Of a DNA stretch of 64,000 nucleotides, positions 37,051-45,974 are shown piece by piece. Under the pieces are notes generated by a model. That model was not told the DNA's origin and did no database searches. It saw nothing but the letters and a program-made list of their open reading frames with translations. Origin of the DNA: Urechidicola croceus (GTDB taxonomy: Bacteria; Bacteroidota; Bacteroidia; Flavobacteriales; Flavobacteriaceae); assembly GCF_001761325.1 (NCBI RefSeq), contig NZ_CP017478.1:1370001-1434000 (forward strand), written 5' to 3'. The stretch's first letter is position 1. Every line of letters starts with the position of its first letter. Both the position numbers and the translations under genes were made by a program.

Positions 37051-38937
37051 ATGAAAAAACATTCTTTTAAAATATTATTCGTAAGTATAATAACATTATT
37101 TACGTTCACTTCATGTCTAGATGATTTAGACACATTGCCAGAAGATAAAGATATTGTCTTGGCAGAAGATTTATTTGATGATCCAGCTGCGTACAAACAA
37201 GTATTAGCAAAAATATATGCTGGTTTAGCAATAAGCGGACAACAAGGTCCAGCAGGTTTACCAGATATTTCTGGAATTGATGAAGGTTTTAGCCAATATT
37301 TAAGACAATATTGGTTAGCGCAAGAAGTTACAACTGATGAGGCTGTTATTGGATGGGCTGATGGTAGTTTACCTGATTACCACGAACAAGATTGGACTTC
37401 AGGAAATGAATTCATCACTGCATTGTACAACAGAATTATTTATCAAATTACTTCTGCTAATGCATTTCTAAGACAAACAACTCCTGAATTATTAGATTCA
37501 CGTGGTGTAACTGGTCAATTATTAGAAGATGTTCTTGTATACAGAGATGAAGCACGATTCTTAAGAGCTTTAAGTTACTATCACGCTTTAGATTTATTTG
37601 GAAATGTTCCTTTTGTAACTGAAGCAGATGAAGTAGGATTTTTCTTCCCTGAGCAAATTTTAAGAACCGATTTGTTTTCATTTATAGAAAGTGAATTATT
37701 AGCTATTGAAAACACACTTATTGAGCCACTTGCCAATGAATATGGTAGAGCAGACAAAGGTGCTGCTTGGACATTACTAGCTAAATTATATTTAAATGCT
37801 GAAGTATATTCAGGTCAAAATAAATATACTGAATGCTTGACTTATACTAACAAAATTATTAATGCTGGATATTCGTTAGAATCAGATTACCAAAATTTAT
37901 TCTTAGCAGATAATTACTTATCAGATGGCATCATCTTTCCAATAGTTTTTGATGGTTTACATACACAATCATATGGTGGAACTACCTTTTTAATACACGC
38001 TGCTATTGGTGGAACAATGTCTCCAGCCGACTTTGGTGTCAACGGAGGTTGGGGTGGAAATAGAACTACAAGTGCACTTGTAGATTTATTTGATATTGAT
38101 GTGTCTTCATTACAAGCTAGTTTAGGTGCAGCTTCAACTTGGGGACTTGTAGGAAGTGCAACAACCAATGGTTGGGATGGTCCAGATATGACATTATATG
38201 AGTCAGGTACTGCAAATGTTTTTGTTGGATATTTAACACTAGCAGATGGTGAAATAAAATTCAGAGAAAACAATGATTGGGGAAATAATTATGGTGATGA
38301 CGGTGCTGATGGTACTGCCGAATCGGGTGGCCAAAATATTGCCGTTACAGCTGGTACATATAAAATAACATTTGATTTAGGAGCATTGACATATTCTATT
38401 GAACCAATTACAGACAATAGAGCAATGTTCCATACTGATGGTCAAACTAAAGAGATTGCTGATATACCAACCTTTACAGAAGGATATGCGATTACTAAAT
38501 TTAAAAATATAGATAGAGCTGGTAATCCAGGTTCTGATACAACTGGAGAATTTACTGATACTGATTTCCCACTTTTTAGACTTGCAGATGTATATTTAAT
38601 GTACGCTGAAGCTGTACTTAGAGGTGGTGCAGGTGGTGATGAAGGAACAGCTGTAGGTTATATCAATCAACTTAGAGCAAGATCAAATAACCCAGCATCG
38701 CTAAATTCAATTGATTTAGATGTTATCCTTGACGAAAGAGCAAGAGAATTGTATTGGGAAGGGCACCGTAGAACTGATTTAGTAAGATACGGTAGATTCT
38801 CTTCTGGAGATTATGTTTGGCCTTGGAAAGGTGGAATAGCTGAAGGCGTTAGTACTTCAAGTCATTTAGACATTTTCCCAATTCCTGCTACAGATTTGAA
38901 TGCAAATCCAAATTTGACTCAAAACCAAGGATATTAA
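37051..38937 (+). CDS. SusD-family glycan-binding lipoprotein with an inserted SusE-type starch-binding module
   Basis: A 628-residue surface lipoprotein; the lipobox TSC is followed by LDDLD, acidic residues that fit surface export. The N-terminal SusD TPR fold includes DEARFLRALSYYHALDLFG, FPEQILRTDLFSFIESEL and DKGAAWTLLAKLYLNAEVY. The C-terminal part has FPLFRLADVYLMYAEAVLRG, INQLRARSN, LDERARELYWEGHRRTDL and FPIPATDLNANPNLTQNQGY. Between them residues 363-452 interrupt the SusD fold, exactly between LVDLFDI and DNRAMFHTDGQ. They are about 69% identical by hand count to the first module of the adjacent SusE protein. The gene follows susC by 10 bp and precedes susE by 18 bp. Confidence 0.95.
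   Translation: MKKHSFKILFVSIITLFTFTSCLDDLDTLPEDKDIVLAEDLFDDPAAYKQVLAKIYAGLAISGQQGPAGLPDISGIDEGFSQYLRQYWLAQEVTTDEAVIGWADGSLPDYHEQDWTSGNEFITALYNRIIYQITSANAFLRQTTPELLDSRGVTGQLLEDVLVYRDEARFLRALSYYHALDLFGNVPFVTEADEVGFFFPEQILRTDLFSFIESELLAIENTLIEPLANEYGRADKGAAWTLLAKLYLNAEVYSGQNKYTECLTYTNKIINAGYSLESDYQNLFLADNYLSDGIIFPIVFDGLHTQSYGGTTFLIHAAIGGTMSPADFGVNGGWGGNRTTSALVDLFDIDVSSLQASLGAASTWGLVGSATTNGWDGPDMTLYESGTANVFVGYLTLADGEIKFRENNDWGNNYGDDGADGTAESGGQNIAVTAGTYKITFDLGALTYSIEPITDNRAMFHTDGQTKEIADIPTFTEGYAITKFKNIDRAGNPGSDTTGEFTDTDFPLFRLADVYLMYAEAVLRGGAGGDEGTAVGYINQLRARSNNPASLNSIDLDVILDERARELYWEGHRRTDLVRYGRFSSGDYVWPWKGGIAEGVSTSSHLDIFPIPATDLNANPNLTQNQGY
38137..38406 (+). repeat. SusE-type carbohydrate-binding module inserted in SusD
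   Basis: Encodes residues 363-452 of the SusD protein, from TWGLVGSATTNGWDGPD to LTYSIEP. It shares WGxVGSAxxNGWDGPD, ADGEIKFRENNDW, YGDxGxDG and YSIEP with the three modules of the next gene. Confidence 0.85.
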
Positions 38938-38955
38938 TTTTTAAACTTATTAAAC

Positions 38956-40260
38956 ATGAAAAAAATATTAAATAAAATATTGATCTTACTTATTGCACCG
39001 ATCTTTTTCGTTGCTTGTGAAGATGATCCAATTTTGACAGAATTGAATCCTAATGCTACAGTTTCTATAAGTTTATCAACAACAACTGTTGTTTTAGAAT
39101 CTGAAAATGCTGAAACCGAAGCATTAACTGTATCTTGGGAACAACCAGATTTTGGTTTTAGTGCTGCTCCAACTTATAAAATCCTTATAGATAAAGCAGA
39201 CGGTGACTTTAGTAACCCTCAAACAGTTAATGCAGGTACAGAATTACAAAAAATTCTGACAGTAAGTCAATTAAATAGTATCCTTTTAAATCTTGAATTT
39301 GAACAAGATGTTCCTGCAGATATTCAAATAAAAGTTGAAGCTGCAATTGGAAATTACAATACTATTGAATCTGATATAGCAATTTTAAACGCAACTTCAT
39401 ACCAAGACTTATTGGATCTTTCTACAACTTGGGGAATAGTTGGAAGTGCTACACCAAACGGATGGGATGGACCTGATCTTCCTTTCTTTAAATCTACAAG
39501 TTCAACTGATTATATTGCATATGTTACACTTGCAGATGGAGAAATTAAGTTTAGAGAAAATAATGATTGGACTAATAATTTTGGCGATACTGGTGCTGAT
39601 GGTACATTAGAAGCAGGTGGAGATAATATGGCTGTAAGTGCTGGAACATATAAAATTGTTTTCAATTTAGATGCACTAACTTATTCTATCGAGGAATATG
39701 CTTGGGGGCTTGTTGGATCTGCAACTGTAAATGGTTGGGATGGACCTGACATGCCTTTAACTTATGATTCTTTTTCAGATCAATGGAAGGCAGTAGTAAC
39801 TTTAATGGATGGTGAATTGAAAGTTCGTAAAAATAATGATTGGGCAGAAAATTATGGTGATACGGGTGTCGATGGAATCTTAGATTCTGGTGGAGACAAT
39901 ATTACTATTTCTGCAGGAAATTATTTAGTAACTGTAAACTTTAATGACTTATCATATTCAATTGAACCAACTGATATTTGGGGAGTAGTAGGAAGTGCTG
40001 CACCAAACGGCTGGGATGGTCCAGATGCTAAATTTACACCAGATTTTGGACAAGAAGGTGTATTTTACTTAAACGGAATTCAATTAGCAGATGGTGAAAT
40101 TAAATTCAGATTAAATGATGATTGGGCAGTGAACTATGGTGACACTGGTTTAGACGGAATACTTGAAGATGGAGGAGATAATATTCCTGTTACTTCTGGC
40201 ACATATAATATCATGTTAGATTTTTCAAATCCTGATAGTCCAACATATACTTTAGAATAA
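38956..40260 (+). CDS. SusE/SusF-type starch-binding lipoprotein with three tandem modules
   Basis: A 434-residue lipoprotein; lipobox VAC followed by EDDP fits surface display. Residues about 25-155 form the SusE N-terminal immunoglobulin-like domain (ATVSISLSTTTVVLESENAE onward). Then come three similar modules of about 90 residues: 158-248, 249-340 and 341-434. Each begins WG(I/L/V)VGSA, contains NGWDGPD, an ADGE- or MDGE-type turn, a NDW and GDTGxDG, and ends near Y(S/T)(I/L)E. SusE and SusF in Bacteroides bind starch without cutting it and help hold the polymer near SusC/D. A terminator-like hairpin follows at 40273. Confidence 0.93.
   Translation: MKKILNKILILLIAPIFFVACEDDPILTELNPNATVSISLSTTTVVLESENAETEALTVSWEQPDFGFSAAPTYKILIDKADGDFSNPQTVNAGTELQKILTVSQLNSILLNLEFEQDVPADIQIKVEAAIGNYNTIESDIAILNATSYQDLLDLSTTWGIVGSATPNGWDGPDLPFFKSTSSTDYIAYVTLADGEIKFRENNDWTNNFGDTGADGTLEAGGDNMAVSAGTYKIVFNLDALTYSIEEYAWGLVGSATVNGWDGPDMPLTYDSFSDQWKAVVTLMDGELKVRKNNDWAENYGDTGVDGILDSGGDNITISAGNYLVTVNFNDLSYSIEPTDIWGVVGSAAPNGWDGPDAKFTPDFGQEGVFYLNGIQLADGEIKFRLNDDWAVNYGDTGLDGILEDGGDNIPVTSGTYNIMLDFSNPDSPTYTLE
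39427..40257 (+). repeat. Three tandem starch-binding modules in SusE
   Basis: Module boundaries are 39427-39699, 39700-39975 and 39976-40257. The protein repeats are clear. The third module is slightly longer and its last strand is more divergent (SPTYTLE), as expected for a chain terminus. Confidence 0.85.
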
Positions 40261-40272
40261 ATTATAACTTAT

Positions 40273-40307
40273 AAAGGCTGTTTATAATTAAACAGCCTTT
40301 CTTTTTT
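40273..40307 (+). terminator. Terminator hairpin between susE and the secreted amylase gene
   Basis: A perfect 12-bp stem (40273-40284 with 40289-40300), a 4-base loop and CTTTTTT. The next start codon is 15 bases on, so the hairpin probably lowers, rather than abolishes, expression of the amylase relative to susCDE. Confidence 0.88.
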
Positions 40308-40321
40308 AAACTTCTAAAAAA

Positions 40322-43075
40322 ATGAAAAAACTATTACCTATAATTACCTTTTTACTCTCTATAATTACTTATGGACAAGTAACTACAATACCAACAATAC
40401 CTACTGCTGGTGATGCAATTACAATTGTTTTTGATGCAACAGGTACTGCTTTAGAAAATACCACCGGAACATTTTATGCACATACTGGAGTTACTGTAAA
40501 TGGTGCTCAATGGCAAAATGTTATCGGTTCTTGGGGAGACAATGCTGTACAACCATCATTTACTCATACAACAGGAAATATTTATGAATTGAATATTACT
40601 CCTGATGTCTTTAGCTTTTATGGTGTAAATAACTCTGATACAATTACTGAAATAAGCATGGTAATACGTTCATTTAATGGAAGTGCACAAACCTCACCAG
40701 ATATCTTCATTCCGATTTATGCTGATGGTTTAAACGTTTCAATTACTAACCCTACAAATGGTGATAATTTTAACATAAATGATATGATTACAATTGAGGC
40801 TGAATCTTCTATTAATGCAAGTTTAGAATTATTTGTGAATGATATCTCACAACAAACTGCCTCAAACACAACAACAATTGTATCTTCTTATACTTTTACT
40901 GCTACAGGAAATCAAACAATAAAAGTAGTAGCAAATCAAGGTGTAGAAACTGTTGAAGAAGAAATTTCTGTATATGTTTCTTCCCCGACAATTAATGAAA
41001 GTTTACCAACTGGAGTTACCAATGGCTTCAATGATAATGGAGATGGAACAGTAACATTTGTATTACTTGCCCCAAATAAGACGGATGTTTTTTTGGTTGG
41101 TGGATTTAATAATTGGTCTCTCAATAGTGACTATCAACTAAAAAAAGATGGCGATTACTTTTGGACAACTGTTAGTGGGTTAGATCCAAATACAGAATAC
41201 GCATACCAATATGTGATTGATTATAATATTAAAATTGCCGATCCCTATGCTGCTAAAGTTTTAGATCCAAATAATGATCAATATATTCCAAATAGTACGT
41301 ATCCAGATTTAATGGCGTATCCTACAGGAGAAACAACTGGAATAGTATCTACTTTTAAAATTAACGAAACAGAATACTCTTGGCAGTCAACATCATTTAC
41401 ACGACCAGATAAAGAAAATTTAGTCATCTATGAAATGTTATTGAGAGATTTTACAGAATCTGACTCATATCAAGATGCATTAACTCATCTAGATTATTTA
41501 GAAGAACTGGGTGTAAATGCTATTGAATTAATGCCAATTAATGAATTTGAAGGAAATGATAGTTGGGGCTATAACCCATCATTTTATATGGCATTAGATA
41601 AAACTTACGGAACAAAAAATGATTTAAAAGAATTTGTAGACGAATGTCATTTACGTGGAATTGCAGTATTGACTGATGTAGTTTTCAATCATTCATTTGG
41701 TCAATCTCCATTATTACATATGTATTGGGATAGTACTAATAATCGTCCTGCTGCAGATAGCCCATTTTACAATCAAAATCATAATTTAGTGGACAACACA
41801 AGTGCACATTGGGGATATGATTTTAACCATGAATCAAGTTATACTGTTGATTTTTTTAATGATGTACTAAGTTATTGGATGACTGAATTTAATATTGACG
41901 GATTTAGATTTGATTTTACTAAAGGACTATCGAATACAATTTATTCTGGAGCAAACAACTGGGCAAGTGCTTATGATGGCGATAGAATTGCAAACTTAAA
42001 AGCATATGCAGATCATGTATGGTCTATAGATCCAGGAAATGAAGCATATGTAATTTTTGAACATTTATCAGATAATAGCGAAGAAACTGAATTAGCCAAT
42101 TACGGTATTATGCTTTGGGGAAACATGAATCATAGTTTCAATCAAAATACAATGGGTTATTCTTCTGATGCAGATGTATCATGGTTATCATATCAAAATA
42201 GAGGCTGGGATAGCCCTCATATCATTGGATATATGGAAAGTCATGATGAAGAACGATTAATGGTTAAAAACTTGGAATATGGAAACTCCAATGGAAGTTA
42301 TGATGTAAAAAATTTAGGAACAGCTCTTGATCGTCAAGAAGCAGCAACCGCAATTTTTTATGGTATTCCAGGGCCAAAAATGATATGGCAATTTGGGGAG
42401 TTAGGCTATGATAAAAGTATCAATTGCGAAAGTGATATTACTGATGGTTCTTGCCGCTTAGATAGAAAACCTGTGGCTTGGACACTTGGTTATGATAGTG
42501 ATTCAGATAGACTAGAATTATTTGATGTTACGTCAAAAATGATTTCGTTAAAGAAACAATTTCCATCAACTTTTAATACTGATAATTTCGATTTAAATGT
42601 TAGTGGATTAGTTAAAAGAATAAATTTATACGATAATGTAGGCGATTTAGATATTGTTATAGTTGCAAATTTTGATGTTACAACTCAATCAGTAAACCCT
42701 AATTTTCCAACAACTGGAACTTGGTATGAATTCTTTTCTGAAACAATGCTGACTGTTTCAAATCCAACGGCAACATTAAGTTTACAGCCAGGTGAATATA
42801 GATTGTATTCTCAAACAGAGAGTTTAAGTATAGTAAAAGTAGATATTTCTCAAGATTTAAATATCTATCCAAATCCTGTGAATACTAGTTTTACAATTAA
42901 TAAGATTACCGAAAAGATTGAACTTTATGACTTATCAGGGAGGATGGTAAAAAAATTCAATCAAGTAAATAATTATCAAACAGTATTTGACATTTCAACA
43001 TTATCAAATGGTATTTACTTTATTAAATTCTATACTTCCGAAGGAACAGGAGTCAAAAAAATAATAAAACAATAA
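40322..43075 (+). CDS. Multidomain GH13 alpha-amylase with T9SS C-terminal sorting domain
   Basis: A 917-residue secreted enzyme. Residues 1-19 are a signal peptide, about 20-140 a beta-sandwich of starch-binding or Ig type (FYAHTGVTVNGAQWQNVIGS), and about 145-220 an Ig-like segment. About 230-335 is a CBM48/isoamylase-N-like domain (FVLLAPNKTDVFLVGGFNNW). The GH13 barrel has I DVVFNHSFG, II GFRFDFTKG, III IFEHLSD and IV MESHDEERL. The last 75 residues are a type A T9SS sorting domain: LNIYPNPVNTSFTI, LYDLSGRMVK, LSNGIYFIKFYT and VKKIIKQ. It likely acts outside the cell on long alpha-glucan, the SusG role, but uses T9SS instead of a lipid anchor. Confidence 0.95.
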   Translation: MKKLLPIITFLLSIITYGQVTTIPTIPTAGDAITIVFDATGTALENTTGTFYAHTGVTVNGAQWQNVIGSWGDNAVQPSFTHTTGNIYELNITPDVFSFYGVNNSDTITEISMVIRSFNGSAQTSPDIFIPIYADGLNVSITNPTNGDNFNINDMITIEAESSINASLELFVNDISQQTASNTTTIVSSYTFTATGNQTIKVVANQGVETVEEEISVYVSSPTINESLPTGVTNGFNDNGDGTVTFVLLAPNKTDVFLVGGFNNWSLNSDYQLKKDGDYFWTTVSGLDPNTEYAYQYVIDYNIKIADPYAAKVLDPNNDQYIPNSTYPDLMAYPTGETTGIVSTFKINETEYSWQSTSFTRPDKENLVIYEMLLRDFTESDSYQDALTHLDYLEELGVNAIELMPINEFEGNDSWGYNPSFYMALDKTYGTKNDLKEFVDECHLRGIAVLTDVVFNHSFGQSPLLHMYWDSTNNRPAADSPFYNQNHNLVDNTSAHWGYDFNHESSYTVDFFNDVLSYWMTEFNIDGFRFDFTKGLSNTIYSGANNWASAYDGDRIANLKAYADHVWSIDPGNEAYVIFEHLSDNSEETELANYGIMLWGNMNHSFNQNTMGYSSDADVSWLSYQNRGWDSPHIIGYMESHDEERLMVKNLEYGNSNGSYDVKNLGTALDRQEAATAIFYGIPGPKMIWQFGELGYDKSINCESDITDGSCRLDRKPVAWTLGYDSDSDRLELFDVTSKMISLKKQFPSTFNTDNFDLNVSGLVKRINLYDNVGDLDIVIVANFDVTTQSVNPNFPTTGTWYEFFSETMLTVSNPTATLSLQPGEYRLYSQTESLSIVKVDISQDLNIYPNPVNTSFTINKITEKIELYDLSGRMVKKFNQVNNYQTVFDISTLSNGIYFIKFYTSEGTGVKKIIKQ

Positions 43076-43100
43076 TCTTAGTTCAAGTAGTTAGTGAAGA

Positions 43101-43136
43101 AAGGTCTCAAAATTAATTTTTTGGGGCTTTTTTTAT
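43101..43136 (+). terminator. Terminator of the plus arm of the glucan locus
   Basis: A 12-bp stem with three G-T wobbles (43101-43112 with 43119-43130) and a T-run that reaches the stop codon of the convergent hydrolase gene. Confidence 0.75.
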
Positions 43137-43927
43137 TTATAGTCATTTAAAAAAGATTGAAACACCTTCCAATATTGGTCGTTTCCATCAGTAGATTCCC
43201 AAAGTGCACGAGAACCATGAATACCCTTAAAACTTGGCTTAAAATGCGTTAAATTATCAGTATTTACTTCTTTTAATAAATCAACAACTTTTATAACTTC
43301 ATTTTTTGAAGATGTTACAAAAAGAGGTTTATCATAATTTTTTATAGTTTTTGTTACATTCACTCCTTTTAAATATTCTCCAGGACTAAATGCAGCAACC
43401 ATTTTAACTTTTGGATTATTCTTACCTATAATTAATACCAAAGATGCCGAATAAGAACTTCCAACAAGAACTATTGGCTGATTCCCATTTTCACTATATA
43501 GATAATCTATTGCAGCTTCTATATCTTGCTTAGCATCTAAATAATCGGTGGGTAAACCTTTATCTTTTGCTCTTATCGCTGTTTCATTCTTTATATCGTT
43601 AATTTCATTTCCAGAACGCTGATCGATTGCTAAACAAGAATATCCTAAATAGTTTAATTTAATAGCAGTGTCTTTATATTCTCCTCTACTATATCCCGCT
43701 TGGTGGCACAATAATATTGTTGGTTTCAATCCATTAACCTCATACAAATCGGCAGAAATAGGTAGTTTGTCTTTTGAAAATAATAAGGTTTTTACAACAA
43801 AAATATTTGGATTATTAACCGATTTTTCATTCAATTCTTTCATCATATTTGATGATTTACTCTTATCATGGTTACATGAATATAGAGAACTAAAGATTAC
43901 AAAAACAATAATAAAACACTTTTTCAT
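43133..43927 (-). CDS. Alpha/beta-hydrolase lipoprotein
   Basis: About 264 residues from the ATG at 43927, which gives a standard lipoprotein signal with lipobox LYSC; an ATG 17 codons upstream would place a charged stretch before it. The fold is a dienelactone-hydrolase-like alpha/beta hydrolase: oxyanion region ILLCHQAGYSRGEY, nucleophile Ser in VLVGSSYSASL, and the likely His in GIHGSRALWE. The Asp lies in KPLFVTSSKNEV or nearby, where it is less clear. The substrate is unknown. It is convergent with the amylase gene and not obviously part of the glucan operon. Confidence 0.8.
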   Translation of the reverse strand: MKKCFIIVFVIFSSLYSCNHDKSKSSNMMKELNEKSVNNPNIFVVKTLLFSKDKLPISADLYEVNGLKPTILLCHQAGYSRGEYKDTAIKLNYLGYSCLAIDQRSGNEINDIKNETAIRAKDKGLPTDYLDAKQDIEAAIDYLYSENGNQPIVLVGSSYSASLVLIIGKNNPKVKMVAAFSPGEYLKGVNVTKTIKNYDKPLFVTSSKNEVIKVVDLLKEVNTDNLTHFKPSFKGIHGSRALWESTDGNDQYWKVFQSFLNDYK

Positions 43928-44022
43928 TATAAAATTTTCTTTTGTTAAATCGTAAATATACTTTATTGCAGAATACATAAACTTTAAAATTCTTATTTTA
44001 GATAAATATTTAGCCTAAATCT

Positions 44023-45195
44023 ATGAAAAAAAACACCAAATTACTATTAAAAGATTCGTTATTATGTACTATTTTTTCATTCATCACCATCTTTTTATTG
44101 TCGCTTTTGTTTCTCAATATTTCCTTTTTTAATCCATTAAAAAAAGCAGTAAAAGATTTTAGTTTTCTTGATGTATACTATTCAGAAAGTCTTGGCGAGA
44201 CAACTAAAATCAGCCCAAAAATCATTATAATAAATATAGAGCAAAAAGATAGGTTTCAGATAGCACAATTACTACAAAATCTCATAAAATCAAATCCAAA
44301 AGTTATTGGATTGGATATTATATTCAAGGAAAAAAAAGAGGTGTTTTCAGATTCAATACTTGCCTCAGCACTAAACAGCGACAAAGTTGTTCAATCATAT
44401 TTAATAGAGAACAAAAAAATAATTAATAATGATCCCATTTTTCATAACAATAAATCCAAAGGGTATATAAATCTTAATTTTGATTCTAAAACCAATGTAA
44501 TACGAGAGTTTATTGGAATCAAGAAAATTGACAATAAAATCTACAATTCATTTTCTACTGAAATCACCAAAAAATTTCTTGAAGATAAATGGGAGGAATT
44601 TAAATATGATAAACGGTTAACAAAAAATAAATCAATAAAATATCAAGGACAATTGAATTCATTTTTAACATTTGGCTTTGATGAATTTGAACTATTAGAT
44701 AATAAATCTATAGTCAAAGATAAAATTGTTCTATTAGGTTATTTAGGTACTCCTACTGGAAATATATATGACATAGAGGATAAACATTTTACTCCATTAA
44801 ATAAGGAAGTCGCTGGTAAAAGTATTCCAGATATGAATGGTATTATTGTTCATGCCAATATTATAAATATGCTAATTAATAATGATTTTATGTTTCAAGT
44901 CTCAGATTTTTGGATTGGAATATTTTCATTTTTATTCTCATTTATATGTATCATGTATTTTATATGGCTAGACAAAAAAAATATGGTGAGTTTTATGTCT
45001 ATAAAAAAATTAGTGTTATTTATTTTTACTGTTGTGCTAATGTGGTTTTCTTTATGGCTTTTTAAAAAAGGAATCGTTTTAAAAACGACTATTATTATAG
45101 CTACAACATTATTAAGTTGTGCATTCATTCCTTATTATAAATATTTAATCAAAAAAATTCAAACAAAAATAAAATGGAAAAGTTTTTTTCAATAA
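44023..45195 (+). CDS. CHASE2-domain membrane protein without an output domain
   Basis: A 390-residue protein. An N-terminal membrane segment (about residues 12-34) is followed by an extracytoplasmic CHASE2 sensor domain (about 35-285) with ISPKIIIINIEQKDR, VIGLDIIFKEKKE, TFGFDEFELLDNKSIVKDKI and IHANIINMLINND-like VHANIINMLINND. Three C-terminal membrane segments lie near residues 296-316, 330-347 and 355-372, and the protein ends 18 basic-rich residues later. CHASE2 usually feeds a cyclase, kinase or phosphatase in the same chain; none is present here. The next gene overlaps it by 22 bp, so the two are almost certainly made together. Confidence 0.85.
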   Translation: MKKNTKLLLKDSLLCTIFSFITIFLLSLLFLNISFFNPLKKAVKDFSFLDVYYSESLGETTKISPKIIIINIEQKDRFQIAQLLQNLIKSNPKVIGLDIIFKEKKEVFSDSILASALNSDKVVQSYLIENKKIINNDPIFHNNKSKGYINLNFDSKTNVIREFIGIKKIDNKIYNSFSTEITKKFLEDKWEEFKYDKRLTKNKSIKYQGQLNSFLTFGFDEFELLDNKSIVKDKIVLLGYLGTPTGNIYDIEDKHFTPLNKEVAGKSIPDMNGIIVHANIINMLINNDFMFQVSDFWIGIFSFLFSFICIMYFIWLDKKNMVSFMSIKKLVLFIFTVVLMWFSLWLFKKGIVLKTTIIIATTLLSCAFIPYYKYLIKKIQTKIKWKSFFQ

Positions 45196-45974
45196 AATTA
45201 ATTTTTACGGTTGTTGTAATATTATCTTCAATGTACTCATACAGTCAAAAAAGTTTTTTTGTTTATAATGTAGAAGGAAGTCCTATTTTTAAGGTTAACG
45301 ATTCTATTAAGCCTATAAATAAAGGTACTAAAATTGATACTAAATCATCATTAACTATTTCAAAAACAGACACGATTTTGATAATAAATGGATTAGGAGA
45401 ATTATTCAAAATTTCTAAAGAAGGTAATTATTTGTTTAAAGATCTAGAAAAATTAAAATCTGAAAAAAATAATTCATCTTTTACAAAAAAGTATTTCAAC
45501 TATATATGGAATCAGTTTACTAATAATACTAAAAATAATACGCAAACTGGGGTTGTGTATAGAACTGATAATCTTACCTTAATGCTTAAACCTTTAGACA
45601 GTATCAAAATACATTTTCCTGAAATAAAATTTGTGTGGAATATGAACCCTTTAGAAAATAAAGAACTTTATTTTATACTTCTTGAAAATGAGACAAATCA
45701 TGTCACTAAAATTGGGACCACTAATAATACGATTACATTATTTATTGACAACCATATTTTACACAGAGGCAAAACATATAAATGGACTGTTTCCGAGACA
45801 AAATATCCTGATTTAGAGTCTATAGAATTTTATAATTTTGAACTATTAGATAATGATACATTTAAATCAATGCAATTAGAAATTGGCGAAATCACAAGTG
45901 ATTTAGAAAAATTAGGATTTCAAACTGAAATGATAAAAAGAATGATATGCGAAGATTACAAGGTATGTTTTTAA
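45174..45974 (+). CDS. Exported protein with FecR-like N-terminal domain, CHASE2 partner
   Basis: A 266-residue protein starting inside the 3' end of the CHASE2 gene. Residues 1-24 are a signal peptide ending SYSQ. Residues about 26-90 resemble a FecR-type beta domain: FFVYNVEGSPIFKVND, INKGTKIDTKSSLTISK and GELFKISKEGNYLF follow its G, KG, S and GxF spacing. Residues about 140-240 look like a beta-sandwich (KIHFPEIKFVWNMNPLENKE onward). FecR-like and CHASE2 domains are often found together in other bacteria, so the assignment gains from context. The molecular role is unknown. Its stop codon abuts the stop codon of the convergent M48 gene with no base between. Confidence 0.65.
   Translation: MEKFFSIKLIFTVVVILSSMYSYSQKSFFVYNVEGSPIFKVNDSIKPINKGTKIDTKSSLTISKTDTILIINGLGELFKISKEGNYLFKDLEKLKSEKNNSSFTKKYFNYIWNQFTNNTKNNTQTGVVYRTDNLTLMLKPLDSIKIHFPEIKFVWNMNPLENKELYFILLENETNHVTKIGTTNNTITLFIDNHILHRGKTYKWTVSETKYPDLESIEFYNFELLDNDTFKSMQLEIGEITSDLEKLGFQTEMIKRMICEDYKVCF

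Noticed and set aside
37914-38273. Minus-strand open frame of 119 codons inside susD
   Set aside because: Antisense shadow of the SusD gene and its inserted module; composition follows the complement of the coding strand.
39427-40257. Tandem repeats as a possible CRISPR or satellite array
   Set aside because: The repeats are 90-residue protein modules in frame within susE, divergent at the DNA level, with no spacers.
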